The notes under the pieces: generated by a model
Databases searched by the model: none
What the model was told of the DNA's origin: nothing
What the model saw: the letters and a program-made list of their open reading frames with translations, nothing else
Part shown: positions 22,785 to 29,208 of the stretch, in pieces
Numbering within the stretch: the first letter of the stretch is position 1
Layout of the letters: each line of letters begins with the position of its first letter
Made by a program: the position numbers and the translations under genes
IMG/VR virus record: IMGVR_UViG_3300013014_001806
Location: 1 to 39,356 of that record
Source: a virus
DNA: 39,356 bases
Direction: 5' to 3' (one strand)

Positions 22785-23064
22785 GTAGACACAAGAGACT
22801 TGAGAATAAAATTTGAGTGCCTTTAGGGAAATCTAAAGAGTAGAACCCGTCAAATTCGGTGAAAGCTGTAAAATGCTAATACCGAGCGAAGCCTAAGTAG
22901 AAATACTTTTGAACGTGTAGAGACTAGACGGCGGGCATCTAAGGTATCAATACTATGATGAAGGTATAGTCCAGACCACAAACTGAAAGGGTAGTGAAAA
23001 CTATAGTGGTAAGAAAATCTCTCGCTCACAAGGCATGCCGGTTCGAGTCCGGCTTCGGGCACCA
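22767..23064 (+). tRNA. tRNA-Leu(TAA) interrupted by a group I intron
   Basis: Exon 1 is 22767-22801 and exon 2 is 23014-23064. Removing 22802-23013 gives an 86-nt class II leucine tRNA: acceptor GCCCGGG/TTCGGGC with two G-T pairs, anticodon stem AGAGA/TCTCT with loop CTTAAAA (anticodon TAA), T arm GCCGG-TTCGAGT-CCGGC, discriminator A and encoded CCA. The body closely resembles E. coli tRNA-Leu(UAA). Without splicing, the loop would read TGA and the 3' half would not pair. The splice position, after U34, is the same as in cyanobacterial and plastid tRNA-Leu introns. Confidence 0.93.
22802..23013 (+). ncRNA. Group I self-splicing intron (212 nt)
   Basis: Core elements in order: a P/Q pair (AATTCGGTGAAAGC, then AATACCGAGCGAAGCC), an R element (GTGTAGAGACTAGACGG at about 22915-22931) and an S element (AAGGTATAGTCCAGACC at about 22961-22977). 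P1 is seen as exon ACTT plus intron GAG pairing with TTTGAGT, with the required U-G wobble at the 5' splice site. The intron ends in G23013. It carries no open reading frame. The HNH gene ends 17 bases before it. Confidence 0.93.
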
Positions 23065-23071
23065 AGTATAT

Positions 23072-23148
23072 GCCTCTGTAGCTCAATTGGTCAGAGCAGC
23101 GGACTCATAATCCGTTGGTTGGGGGTTCAAGTCCCTCCGGAGGCACCA
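23072..23148 (+). tRNA. tRNA-Met(CAT), elongator type or Ile(CAT)
   Basis: Acceptor GCCTCTG/CGGAGGC, anticodon stem GCGGA/TCCGT with loop CTCATAA, T arm GGGGG-TTCAAGT-CCCTC approximately, encoded CCA. The paired first base and lack of three G-C pairs before the loop exclude initiator tRNA. If the host TilS modifies C34 it would read isoleucine AUA. Confidence 0.88.
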
Positions 23149-23153
23149 AAATT

Positions 23154-23245
23154 GGAGAGTTGGCCGAGTGGTCGAAGGCAGCAGGTTGCTAACCTGTCGA
23201 TTCACGCAAGTGGGTCCAAGAGTTCGAATCTCTTACTCTCCACCA
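23154..23245 (+). tRNA. tRNA-Ser(GCT)
   Basis: Class II tRNA with acceptor GGAGAGT/ACTCTCC, anticodon stem CAGG/CCTG with loop TTGCTAA, a long variable arm, T arm AAGAG-TTCGAAT-CTCTT and encoded CCA. Confidence 0.94.
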
Positions 23246-23275
23246 AAACGTTCCGTCTAATAAACGGATATTTAC

Positions 23276-23365
23276 GGAAGCGTGTCCGAGTGGTTTAAGG
23301 AACTGGTCTTGAAAACCAGCGGTTCTGAAAGGGGTCCGTGAGTTCGAATCTCACCGCTTCCACCA
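23276..23365 (+). tRNA. tRNA-Ser(TGA)
   Basis: Class II tRNA with acceptor GGAAGCG/CGCTTCC, anticodon stem CTGGT/ACCAG with loop CTTGAAA, a variable arm with a GGTTC-type stem, T arm GTGAG-TTCGAAT-CTCAC and encoded CCA. Confidence 0.94.
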
Positions 23366-23370
23366 ACAGT

Positions 23371-23444
23371 GCGGGTGTAGTTCAATGGTAGAACGGCAGC
23401 CTTCCAAGCTGCATACGAGGGTTCGATTCCCTCTACCCGCTCCA
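23371..23444 (+). tRNA. tRNA-Gly(TCC)
   Basis: Acceptor GCGGGTG/TACCCGC with one G-T pair, anticodon stem GCAGC/GCTGC with loop CTTCCAA, T arm GAGGG-TTCGATT-CCCTC, discriminator T, encoded CCA. It starts 5 nt after tRNA-Ser(TGA). Confidence 0.94.
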
Positions 23445-23481
23445 TTAATATCCAATAATAAAAAAAACTAGCGACATACGG

Positions 23482-23510
23482 TTGACAAATAATCAGTAGG
23501 CGAGTATAAT
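23482..23510 (+). promoter_or_regulatory. Consensus sigma70 promoter
   Basis: TTGACA at 23482-23487, 17-nt spacing, TATAAT at 23505-23510. Flanks are a diverged copy of those at 18422, including AACTAGC upstream and GTAGTGAGAAAAACGAACA downstream. Confidence 0.9.
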
Positions 23511-23582
23511 AGTCTTTGTAGTGAGAAAAACGAACAGATAAATTAGTTTAATTAATATTCACGCATCATAAAGGAAATTCAA

Positions 23583-23762
23583 ATGTATTCATATAAGTTT
23601 AGTGTTACGCCCCGTTCGTTGCATGAAAGCGGTGGGTGGATTGAACATTCTTCAAGAAACTTTACAACCATTGTGCAAGCAAGAAATTCCACAGAGGCTA
23701 CTAATATGGTTCAAGGTCAATATGGAAATTCTAGTAAGGTTCAGTTTTTGGGTCAAGCTTAA
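23583..23762 (+). CDS. 59-residue protein, possible relative of the 8699 protein
   Basis: Starts after AAAGGAAATTCAA and ends in TAATG overlap with the next gene. It reads as strand (YSYKFSVTP), loop, strand (NFTTIVQARN), helix (STEATNMVQGQYG), strand (KVQFLG). The helix ends in QYG as in the 53-residue protein at 8699, and the strand before it ends in a similar alanine-asparagine pattern. Function unknown. Confidence 0.72.
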   Translation: MYSYKFSVTPRSLHESGGWIEHSSRNFTTIVQARNSTEATNMVQGQYGNSSKVQFLGQA

Positions 23763-23995
23763 TGACCTTTGTTGAACAGATAATAGAGTTAGCAAAAGAA
23801 ATAGAACACGAAGATCCTATTGATTGGGGTATGCTTAATATAGATGAAGATGAAGCATTTAAATTAATTGCCCCTAGTGTTTTGACAAACTATCTATTGC
23901 TTGATAAAGATAGCCGTGATATAATGATGCTTTCAACTATAGTTAAACTAACTGTTGAAAATTTTGCACTCAATGTTAAGTTGATGCAAAAGTAA
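23762..23995 (+). CDS. 77-residue acidic helical protein of unknown function
   Basis: Starts by TAATG overlap with the preceding gene. EQIIELAKEIEHEDPIDWGMLNIDEDEAF is acidic, and the rest is helical (LTNYLLLDKDSRDIMMLSTIVKLTVENFALNVKLM). It ends 6 nt before tRNA-Leu(TAG). No known motif. Co-translation with the 59-residue protein suggests related action. Confidence 0.72.
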   Translation: MTFVEQIIELAKEIEHEDPIDWGMLNIDEDEAFKLIAPSVLTNYLLLDKDSRDIMMLSTIVKLTVENFALNVKLMQK

Positions 23996-24001
23996 GATAT
24001 T

Positions 24002-24084
24002 GCCCCGGTGGCTAGTGGAAATTGGTACACCTAATGGTCTTAGAAGCCATGCTTTTCCCGGTTCGAGTCCGGGCTGGGGCACCA
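24002..24084 (+). tRNA. tRNA-Leu(TAG)
   Basis: Class II tRNA with acceptor GCCCCGG/CTGGGGC, anticodon stem ATGGT/GCCAT with loop CTTAGAA, short variable arm, T arm CCCGG-TTCGAGT-CCGGG and encoded CCA. Unlike the TAA isoacceptor it has no intron. Confidence 0.92.
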
Positions 24085-24144
24085 AATTATTTTTTTATAA
24101 CTTATACCTAAGATAACTAATAATATAACAAGAAAGGAATAGTT

Positions 24145-24276
24145 ATGGCAAAAGGAATTGGTGAAGTACATAAACAAGTTGTTAAAAAAACGTCACAGGG
24201 CGGACGTATAAAGACTTCCACTCTGAATAAAACTGAAAAGCGTAGCTTTAAAAAATATAGAGGTCAAGGAAAATAA
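24145..24276 (+). CDS. 43-residue basic protein
   Basis: Starts after AGAAAGGAATAGTT. The protein (MAKGIGEVHKQVVKKTSQ at the start, KKYRGQGK at the end) is rich in lysine and arginine with a TST and GG turn, which would suit nucleic-acid binding. Similar tiny basic proteins occur in marine T4-like phages, by my recollection. It sits between two tRNA genes. Function unknown. Confidence 0.72.
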   Translation: MAKGIGEVHKQVVKKTSQGGRIKTSTLNKTEKRSFKKYRGQGK

Positions 24277-24282
24277 TAATTA

Positions 24283-24357
24283 GGGACGTTATTTCAGTGG
24301 TAGAAGATTTCCTTTACACGGAAAGGGTCGGGGGTTCGAATCCCTCACGTCCTACCA
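24283..24357 (+). tRNA. tRNA-Val(TAC)
   Basis: Acceptor GGGACGT/ACGTCCT with a first G-T pair, anticodon stem TTTCC/GGAAA with loop TTTACAC, T arm GGGGG-TTCGAAT-CCCTC approximately, encoded CCA. It is the last tRNA in the window. Confidence 0.92.
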
Positions 24358-24377
24358 AATAAGCCAAAGGTAGTATC

Positions 24378-25040
24378 ATGAAATTAGTTTTTTGTTTACC
24401 AGGACAATCATTTAGTCGTGCTTGGTTAACATCTTGGAATAGAACAATTAAATGGCTATATGATAATGGTATAAGCTATGATGTTAGTAGCAATTATACC
24501 CCAGTTATCTATAATTGTAGAAATTGGTTGTTAGGTGGTGTTGGAGCCCCTCCTAGAGATTTTAAACCATTTAATGGAAAAATTAAATATGATTGGATTA
24601 TTTGGATTGATAGTGATAGTGTATGGAGTCCACAAGATTTAGAAAGATTAATAAGCAATCCTGAACATAAAATTATTACAGGATTCTATATCCAATATAA
24701 CAATCAAATTTATGCACAAGCGATAGAAGGCGAAAACAACACAATGCTTTGGCTACCTAGAGATAAGGTAGATATCAAAGGTGAAAGATTTGAATTAATA
24801 GCTACTGGTATGGGATTTATGGGTGTTCAAGCTGGAGTAATAGAAGCTTTAGAATTCCCTTGGTTTAGACCTGTATTATTTGGTGATGAGAAAAAACAAA
24901 GCTTTCTTTCTGAAGATACAGGATTTTGCTATAGAATTAAACAACTAGGCTATAAGGTTTGGGGTGATCCACAGATACAAATCGGTCATGAGAAATCATG
25001 GATACTATCAGGTGAGAATATACAAGGTTCTAAACCTTAA
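24378..25040 (+). CDS. GT-A type glycosyltransferase
   Basis: 220 residues. The N terminus (MKLVFCLPGQSFS) is a first strand and YDWIIWIDSDSVWSPQDLERLI carries the DxD-type motif that binds a metal and sugar nucleotide. LATGMGFMGVQ-type acceptor-site sequence and SEDTGFCYRIKQLGYKVWGDP, with the ED catalytic pair, complete the GT2-like pattern. It is followed 11 nt later by a radical SAM enzyme and then a methyltransferase. The acceptor is not known. Confidence 0.82.
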   Translation: MKLVFCLPGQSFSRAWLTSWNRTIKWLYDNGISYDVSSNYTPVIYNCRNWLLGGVGAPPRDFKPFNGKIKYDWIIWIDSDSVWSPQDLERLISNPEHKIITGFYIQYNNQIYAQAIEGENNTMLWLPRDKVDIKGERFELIATGMGFMGVQAGVIEALEFPWFRPVLFGDEKKQSFLSEDTGFCYRIKQLGYKVWGDPQIQIGHEKSWILSGENIQGSKP

Positions 25041-25051
25041 TAAATACATTA

Positions 25052-26089
25052 ATGCACACTCCCCCAAAATTTTTATTCTTAGATACCAATCTTCAGTGTA
25101 ATCTCAAATGCAAAACTTGCATGTATTGGACTAGAGAAGAAGTTGTATTACCTACACATATTACTATTGAAGAACGCAGTGACATTATTCAAGAATTTCA
25201 TGAATTGAATCCAAATGGTGCTGTAGTAATATGCGGTGGTGAAGCATTAATGAATCCTGAAAGATATTGGCCTATAACTAGACAATGCCGACAATTAGGA
25301 CTACGATGTTTATCAGTGATGAACGGTACAATGGTTACTGATTTATCAATGGCAAAAAAGTTAATTATTGAAGGTCCCACTGAAATTACTTTATCTCTAA
25401 ACAGTTATATACCTGAAATTCATGATTCAACAAGAGGTGTTGTTGGATCATTTGATATGGCTGTTAATGCTATTCGCTTGTTATTACAAGCGAGAGAAGA
25501 ATTAAACAAATCTAATCCCGTATATGCTATGGCAATTATGTGTGAGCAAAATTACAGAGATTTAGATAAGTTTTATGACTTTGTTTTGAATGACATTAAA
25601 GCAGATAAGTTAAAACTTAATTGGCTTCAACCAATGTTTGGTTCACTAAAAGATAAAGAAGGCCAAGATCGCGGCGATAAGTTTTATGATAATAATGTTA
25701 TTAGAGACCATGAAGGGTTATTTAAAATATTAAATGACTGCAATGAGAAATATAAGTTAAGCTTAGATCCTGAATGGATTGATACTGTCAGAATGTACCA
25801 TCGTAGTGTTCATAAAAACAATGATGCTGTATTGGGTTGGGGAGGAAGTGGAACCGAAGAATTAATTTGTAACTCTTTTGATAGAAATATTATGGTAGAT
25901 ATGGATGGCATTGCCCGTTTATGCTTCTCAAATAAGTTCCCTGGGTTTAAAATTAGCAAATATAGTGATCTAAGAAAATTTTGGTATGGTACTGATAATT
26001 TAAGAGGTGTTATGTCAAAGTGTAAACAGTATTGCGGTATTAGCCATAGTGTTCGTAGGGTAAATGCAACATTAAAAGTGCAAGCGTAG
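25052..26089 (+). CDS. Radical SAM enzyme with SPASM-like C-terminal cysteines
   Basis: 345 residues. C16, C20 and C23 in CNLKCKTCMYW hold the [4Fe-4S] cluster, CGGEALMNPE is the SAM-binding GGE motif, and the barrel continues to about residue 225. The C-terminal part has further cysteines (LICNSFDRN, RLCFSN, SKCKQYCG) that suit an auxiliary cluster as in SPASM or twitch proteins. These enzymes carry out radical chemistry on peptides, sugars or other molecules; here the neighbours are a glycosyltransferase and a methyltransferase. It needs Fe-S clusters, which links it to the iscU gene at 9401. Confidence 0.9.
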   Translation: MHTPPKFLFLDTNLQCNLKCKTCMYWTREEVVLPTHITIEERSDIIQEFHELNPNGAVVICGGEALMNPERYWPITRQCRQLGLRCLSVMNGTMVTDLSMAKKLIIEGPTEITLSLNSYIPEIHDSTRGVVGSFDMAVNAIRLLLQAREELNKSNPVYAMAIMCEQNYRDLDKFYDFVLNDIKADKLKLNWLQPMFGSLKDKEGQDRGDKFYDNNVIRDHEGLFKILNDCNEKYKLSLDPEWIDTVRMYHRSVHKNNDAVLGWGGSGTEELICNSFDRNIMVDMDGIARLCFSNKFPGFKISKYSDLRKFWYGTDNLRGVMSKCKQYCGISHSVRRVNATLKVQA

Positions 26090-26098
26090 CTAAGTTAT

Positions 26099-26635
26099 AT
26101 GGCACACCAACAACAGTTTGACTATATTCAAAAACTCAAATCAAGATTCCCAACATATTTCTCTAATAAAAAAGTATTAGAAGTAGGTAGTCTTAATATC
26201 AACGGATCAATAAGACCATTATTTATTGATTGTGATTATTTAGGAATAGATGTAGGGCCTGGTAAAGATGTTGATTTAGTATGTGAGGGTCAAAATCTAG
26301 ATCATCCGAATGAAACATATGATACAGTTTGTAGTTGTGAATGCTTTGAGCATAACCCATATTGGGTAGAAACATTTAATAATATGTATCGTATGACCAA
26401 ACTGGGTGGATTAGTTTTTATGTCATGTGCTACTACAGGAAGACAAGAACACGGTACTACTCGTACCAGTCCACAAGATAGTCCTCTTACTACAGGTAAA
26501 GGCTGGGACTATTATAAAAATCTAACAGCGGAAAATTTCATACTGAAGTTTAATCTCGGTAAAATGTTCTCATACTATGAATTTGAAATAGGTGGTCCAA
26601 TCCCAGATTTGTATTTTTATGGTATAAAACAATAA
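26099..26635 (+). CDS. Class I SAM-dependent methyltransferase
   Basis: 178 residues. VLEVGSLNINGSIRPLF is motif I with a modified glycine loop (no GxG), YLGIDVGPG is motif II, YDTVCSCECFEHNPYW is motif IV, and LGGLVFMSCATTGR follows. This pattern is seen in Methyltransf_11 proteins of sugar clusters. It is 9 nt after the radical SAM gene and overlaps the deaminase start as TAATG. The substrate is unknown. Confidence 0.8.
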   Translation: MAHQQQFDYIQKLKSRFPTYFSNKKVLEVGSLNINGSIRPLFIDCDYLGIDVGPGKDVDLVCEGQNLDHPNETYDTVCSCECFEHNPYWVETFNNMYRMTKLGGLVFMSCATTGRQEHGTTRTSPQDSPLTTGKGWDYYKNLTAENFILKFNLGKMFSYYEFEIGGPIPDLYFYGIKQ

Positions 26636-27063
26636 TGAAACAAAAATTTATTGATCTATATATGGATTGGGCTAAAAGAGTAGCACAATTGAGTTATGCC
26701 CGTAGATTGCAAGTTGGTGCAGTTATTGTCAAAGATGATTGTGTTATCAGTTATGGTTATAACGGTATGCCAGCTGGTTGGGATAATGTTTGTGAGTATG
26801 ATATAGATGACGCTAAAGGATATGATACTGGAAAAACTAAACCAGAAGTAATCCACGCGGAATCAAATGCCATTGCAAAACTAGCAAAGTCTAGTAATAG
26901 TGGTAATCAAGCTGACATATTCATTACGCATAGCCCATGTATGGAATGTGCTAAGTTGATTTATCAATCAGGTATTAAAAGAGTATGGTATGAAATTAGT
27001 TACCGTGATGACAGCGGAATTAATTTTTTACGCAAATCAGGTGTAGAAGTTACACAAACTTAA
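26635..27063 (+). CDS. Deoxycytidylate deaminase
   Basis: 142 residues. The zinc site is H74-A-E76 (VIHAESNAI) with C102 and C105 (SPCMECAK). RLQVGAVIVKDDCVISYGYNGMPAGWDN is the conserved N-terminal substrate segment of dCMP deaminases. It makes dUMP from dCMP for thymidylate synthesis and shares the dNTP role of nrdA/nrdB at the other end of the window. Its ATG overlaps the methyltransferase stop. Confidence 0.93.
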   Translation: MKQKFIDLYMDWAKRVAQLSYARRLQVGAVIVKDDCVISYGYNGMPAGWDNVCEYDIDDAKGYDTGKTKPEVIHAESNAIAKLAKSSNSGNQADIFITHSPCMECAKLIYQSGIKRVWYEISYRDDSGINFLRKSGVEVTQT

Positions 27064-27077
27064 ATAAAAGGAAATAT

Positions 27078-27293
27078 ATGGCACGAATCAGTAGTCAAGA
27101 GGCTGCAAAGGCAGTAGGATGTTCATATGATTTAGTTTTGATTGCGGCGGCGCGAGTAAGGGAATTAAAGCGTGGACATCAACCTAAAATTAAAACAGAT
27201 GATGGTCCCATTGTTACTGCGCTAACAGAAATTGAACAAAAATTAATTGGTAAAGAGTATCTGAAAAAAGTTAGGATAAGTAATAAGAAGTAA
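27078..27293 (+). CDS. rpoZ: RNA polymerase omega subunit homologue
   Basis: 71 residues aligned without gaps across most of bacterial omega: MARISSQEAAKAVGCSYD matches MARVTVQDAVEKIGNRFD of E. coli, then DLVLIAAARVRELKRG, and VTALTEIEQKLI matches VIALREIEEGLI. Omega latches the beta-prime subunit in the polymerase, and its N-terminal MAR segment forms part of ppGpp site 1; M-A-R is kept here. The long C-terminal tail of E. coli omega (91 residues) is absent. It is preceded by AAAGGAAATAT and follows dCMP deaminase. Its end overlaps the convergent glycosyltransferase gene by 23 nt. It could replace or compete with host omega. Confidence 0.88.
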   Translation: MARISSQEAAKAVGCSYDLVLIAAARVRELKRGHQPKIKTDDGPIVTALTEIEQKLIGKEYLKKVRISNKK

Positions 27294-27948
27294 AGTTTAA
27301 ATTTTTATATACATCACCTTCCCTTTCCATAAACCCAGTTGTTATAGAAAGGTCATTTGATGTAACACTATATGGAGTATAAAAATCTAAATTCTTTATT
27401 ATAAAGTTTGGTTTGTTTAATACTCTTTCATGATAATCAAAAATAAAATCGTCTCCGTAATATATCTTAAGTTCATCGGGAATATTTCTCCAATTATCTT
27501 TATGTAAGAACATTAAACAACCAAAGCCCATACATCTACAATTATATTGTCTTTCTATGTCAATATCTTTTGTGGTGTTTGGTGCTTGTTGAAAGTTACT
27601 ATCTCCAGGATATAAACCAAATACCCCGTTATCTTTTGTTATCAAATTGTTTAATTTGGTAAATAGATTAGTATCAAATGTTATATCATCATTTAGTAGG
27701 CATATTTTGTTGTTTTTTGCAATACACACGCCATAATTCCAAGCTGGGTTTACGTATATATTTTGACTAAAATTTACAACATTGATTTTAGGATTGGATA
27801 AACCATGCTTTGGTGTGTTAGTAACATCATTGTTGATGATGATAATTTCATCTACTAACGATATATCGCATAACAGTCTAAGAAAAGTTATGAATTGGTG
27901 TGCGGTTCTCCACATTGTGGGTACAATTATTGAAAATTTTTCGTTCAT
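27271..27948 (-). CDS. GT2-like glycosyltransferase on the minus strand
   Basis: 225 residues from ATG at 27948; a longer reading would start at a TTG with no ribosome site. FSIIVPTMWR is the first strand, DEIIIINND the donor-site strand, NPAWNYGVCIAKNNKICLLNDDITFD the DxD region, and MGFGCLMFLHKDNW the acceptor part. It lies opposite to its neighbours, converging on the omega gene and divergent from a consensus sigma70 promoter that begins three bases from its start. It may act with the glycosyltransferase at 24378. Specificity unknown. Confidence 0.82.
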   Translation of the reverse strand: MNEKFSIIVPTMWRTAHQFITFLRLLCDISLVDEIIIINNDVTNTPKHGLSNPKINVVNFSQNIYVNPAWNYGVCIAKNNKICLLNDDITFDTNLFTKLNNLITKDNGVFGLYPGDSNFQQAPNTTKDIDIERQYNCRCMGFGCLMFLHKDNWRNIPDELKIYYGDDFIFDYHERVLNKPNFIIKNLDFYTPYSVTSNDLSITTGFMEREGDVYKNLNFTSYYLS

Positions 27949-27950
27949 GG

Positions 27951-27979
27951 TTGACAATAAATAGCTATTCAAATATAAT
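27951..27979 (+). promoter_or_regulatory. Consensus sigma70 promoter
   Basis: TTGACA at 27951-27956, 17-nt spacing, TATAAT at 27974-27979, 23 nt before the next ATG. It faces away from the minus-strand glycosyltransferase, whose start is adjacent. Confidence 0.9.
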
Positions 27980-28002
27980 ATAGTATTTATAGGATAATTG
28001 AC

Positions 28003-28314
28003 ATGGAAAAAGTTATTCGTGATGGTTTTGTAGCCGTACTATATAGCCCGGGGTACGGCGCTGGTTGGTATACTTGGCATGGTATTCCTGAGTTGATTTA
28101 TGATCCTGTAGTCGTAGGTATGGTAGAAGCAAAGGTTTCTGAGAACAATATTGTAGAGTATTGCCATAAAAAGTATGATGAAGACGCATACTTTGGTGGT
28201 GCTGAAGACTTGACAATCTCTTGGATTGTTGAGGGCGAACAGTTTGTTATTGAAGAATACGACGGTGCCGAAAGCATTAGATTTAAATCTGACTTTGAAT
28301 GGATAAGTGCCTAG
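28003..28314 (+). CDS. 103-residue acidic phage protein of unknown function
   Basis: MEKVIRDGFVAVLYSPGYGAGWYTWHG begins a beta-rich, glycine- and aromatic-rich N terminus. VVVGMVEAKVSENNIVEYCHKKY and an acidic C-terminal half follow. No membrane segment or enzyme motif. It is the first gene of the run led by the promoter at 27951. Similar proteins are frequent in marine and freshwater phages by recollection, without known role. Confidence 0.78.
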   Translation: MEKVIRDGFVAVLYSPGYGAGWYTWHGIPELIYDPVVVGMVEAKVSENNIVEYCHKKYDEDAYFGGAEDLTISWIVEGEQFVIEEYDGAESIRFKSDFEWISA

Positions 28315-28325
28315 GGTCTTTTAAA

Positions 28326-28427
28326 ATGGATGATACGGTGAATACATTAATAATAATTTATGTTACTCTTATAGTTATAGTAGGACTAGCAGGTCTACAA
28401 CGAATTAAGAAAAGGAAACGGGAATGA
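28326..28427 (+). CDS. 33-residue single-pass membrane peptide
   Basis: A short acidic N terminus (MDDTVN), one hydrophobic helix of about 18 residues (TLIIIYVTLIVIVGLAGL) and a strongly basic tail (QRIKKRKRE) make a typical one-pass peptide with the tail in the cytoplasm. Its stop overlaps the next ATG as ATGA, which supports translation. Function unknown. Confidence 0.65.
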   Translation: MDDTVNTLIIIYVTLIVIVGLAGLQRIKKRKRE

Positions 28428-29140
28428 AAGTTTATATTGGACCCTATAAAAATTGGTTTGGACCCTATCATTTAGCTGAGAAGATCCTATTTTGGATGGA
28501 TAAAGATAAGGACGACCGTGTCCATAACTTTGGTGAATGGCTGGCTCATGGTAGTGTAGAACCTGAGCCAGAATTCAGAACTGGCATGGACATTCTTAGT
28601 CGTAAAGAACGTCCCAATACCTTACTGTATCGTTTTTTACTTTGGGTTGAAAGCAAACGTAAACGTAAAATCAAAATTCACATTGATCCTTACGATACTT
28701 GGGGTATGGACTCCACACTGAGTATGATTATTCTGCCCATGCTCAAACAACTCCAAGCCACCAAACATGGTGCTCCCTTAGTGGACGATGACGACGTTCC
28801 AGAACATCTGCGTAGTACTGCGGCGGAACCACGAGAAAACGAATGGGATACTGACAGTAATCATTTCCTTCGTTGGGATTGGGTTATGGACGAACTAATT
28901 TGGACATTTGAGCAATTGCACCCTGATTGTGATTGGGAAGACCAATATCGCACAGGCGAGTATGACCTGCGTAGTGTTCCTTGTGAATGGGATGAGGCGG
29001 GAAAGCCTACATTATATCAAATGAAAGATGGACCTAATCATACTGCTGTAATTAACTACGAAGGTATGAAGGCTCATCAAGAACGTATTAATAATGGGTT
29101 ACGACTTTTTGGGCGCTACTATCAAGGTTTATGGGACTGA
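28424..29140 (+). CDS. 238-residue conserved-looking phage protein of unknown function
   Basis: KVYIGPYKNWFGPYHLAEKILFW at the start, DPYDTWGMDSTLSMIILPMLKQL in the middle, and WDWVMDELIWTFEQLHP later are dense aromatic-acidic blocks of a kind I recall from many T4-like phage genomes. There is no signal peptide and no known catalytic motif. The gene starts by ATGA overlap with the membrane peptide. The last third repeats aspartate and tryptophan motifs and is soluble. Function unknown. Confidence 0.82.
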   Translation: MKVYIGPYKNWFGPYHLAEKILFWMDKDKDDRVHNFGEWLAHGSVEPEPEFRTGMDILSRKERPNTLLYRFLLWVESKRKRKIKIHIDPYDTWGMDSTLSMIILPMLKQLQATKHGAPLVDDDDVPEHLRSTAAEPRENEWDTDSNHFLRWDWVMDELIWTFEQLHPDCDWEDQYRTGEYDLRSVPCEWDEAGKPTLYQMKDGPNHTAVINYEGMKAHQERINNGLRLFGRYYQGLWD

Positions 29141-29147
29141 CCCAAGA

Positions 29148-29176
29148 TTGACATTAATTTCCTAGTGTGCTATACT
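29148..29176 (+). promoter_or_regulatory. Sigma70 promoter
   Basis: TTGACA at 29148-29153, 17-nt spacing, TATACT at 29171-29176, between a stop at 29140 and ATG 29209. Confidence 0.85.
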
Positions 29177-29208
29177 ACATACACGCACTCTTAAATAAGG
29201 AATTTACT

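Noticed and set aside
22767-22805. Reading the split tRNA as Ser(TGA) from the uninterrupted loop CTTGAGA
   Set aside because: The body, D arm and discriminator are those of leucine, the 3' anticodon stem is missing at that place, and group I core elements follow. Splicing restores TAA.
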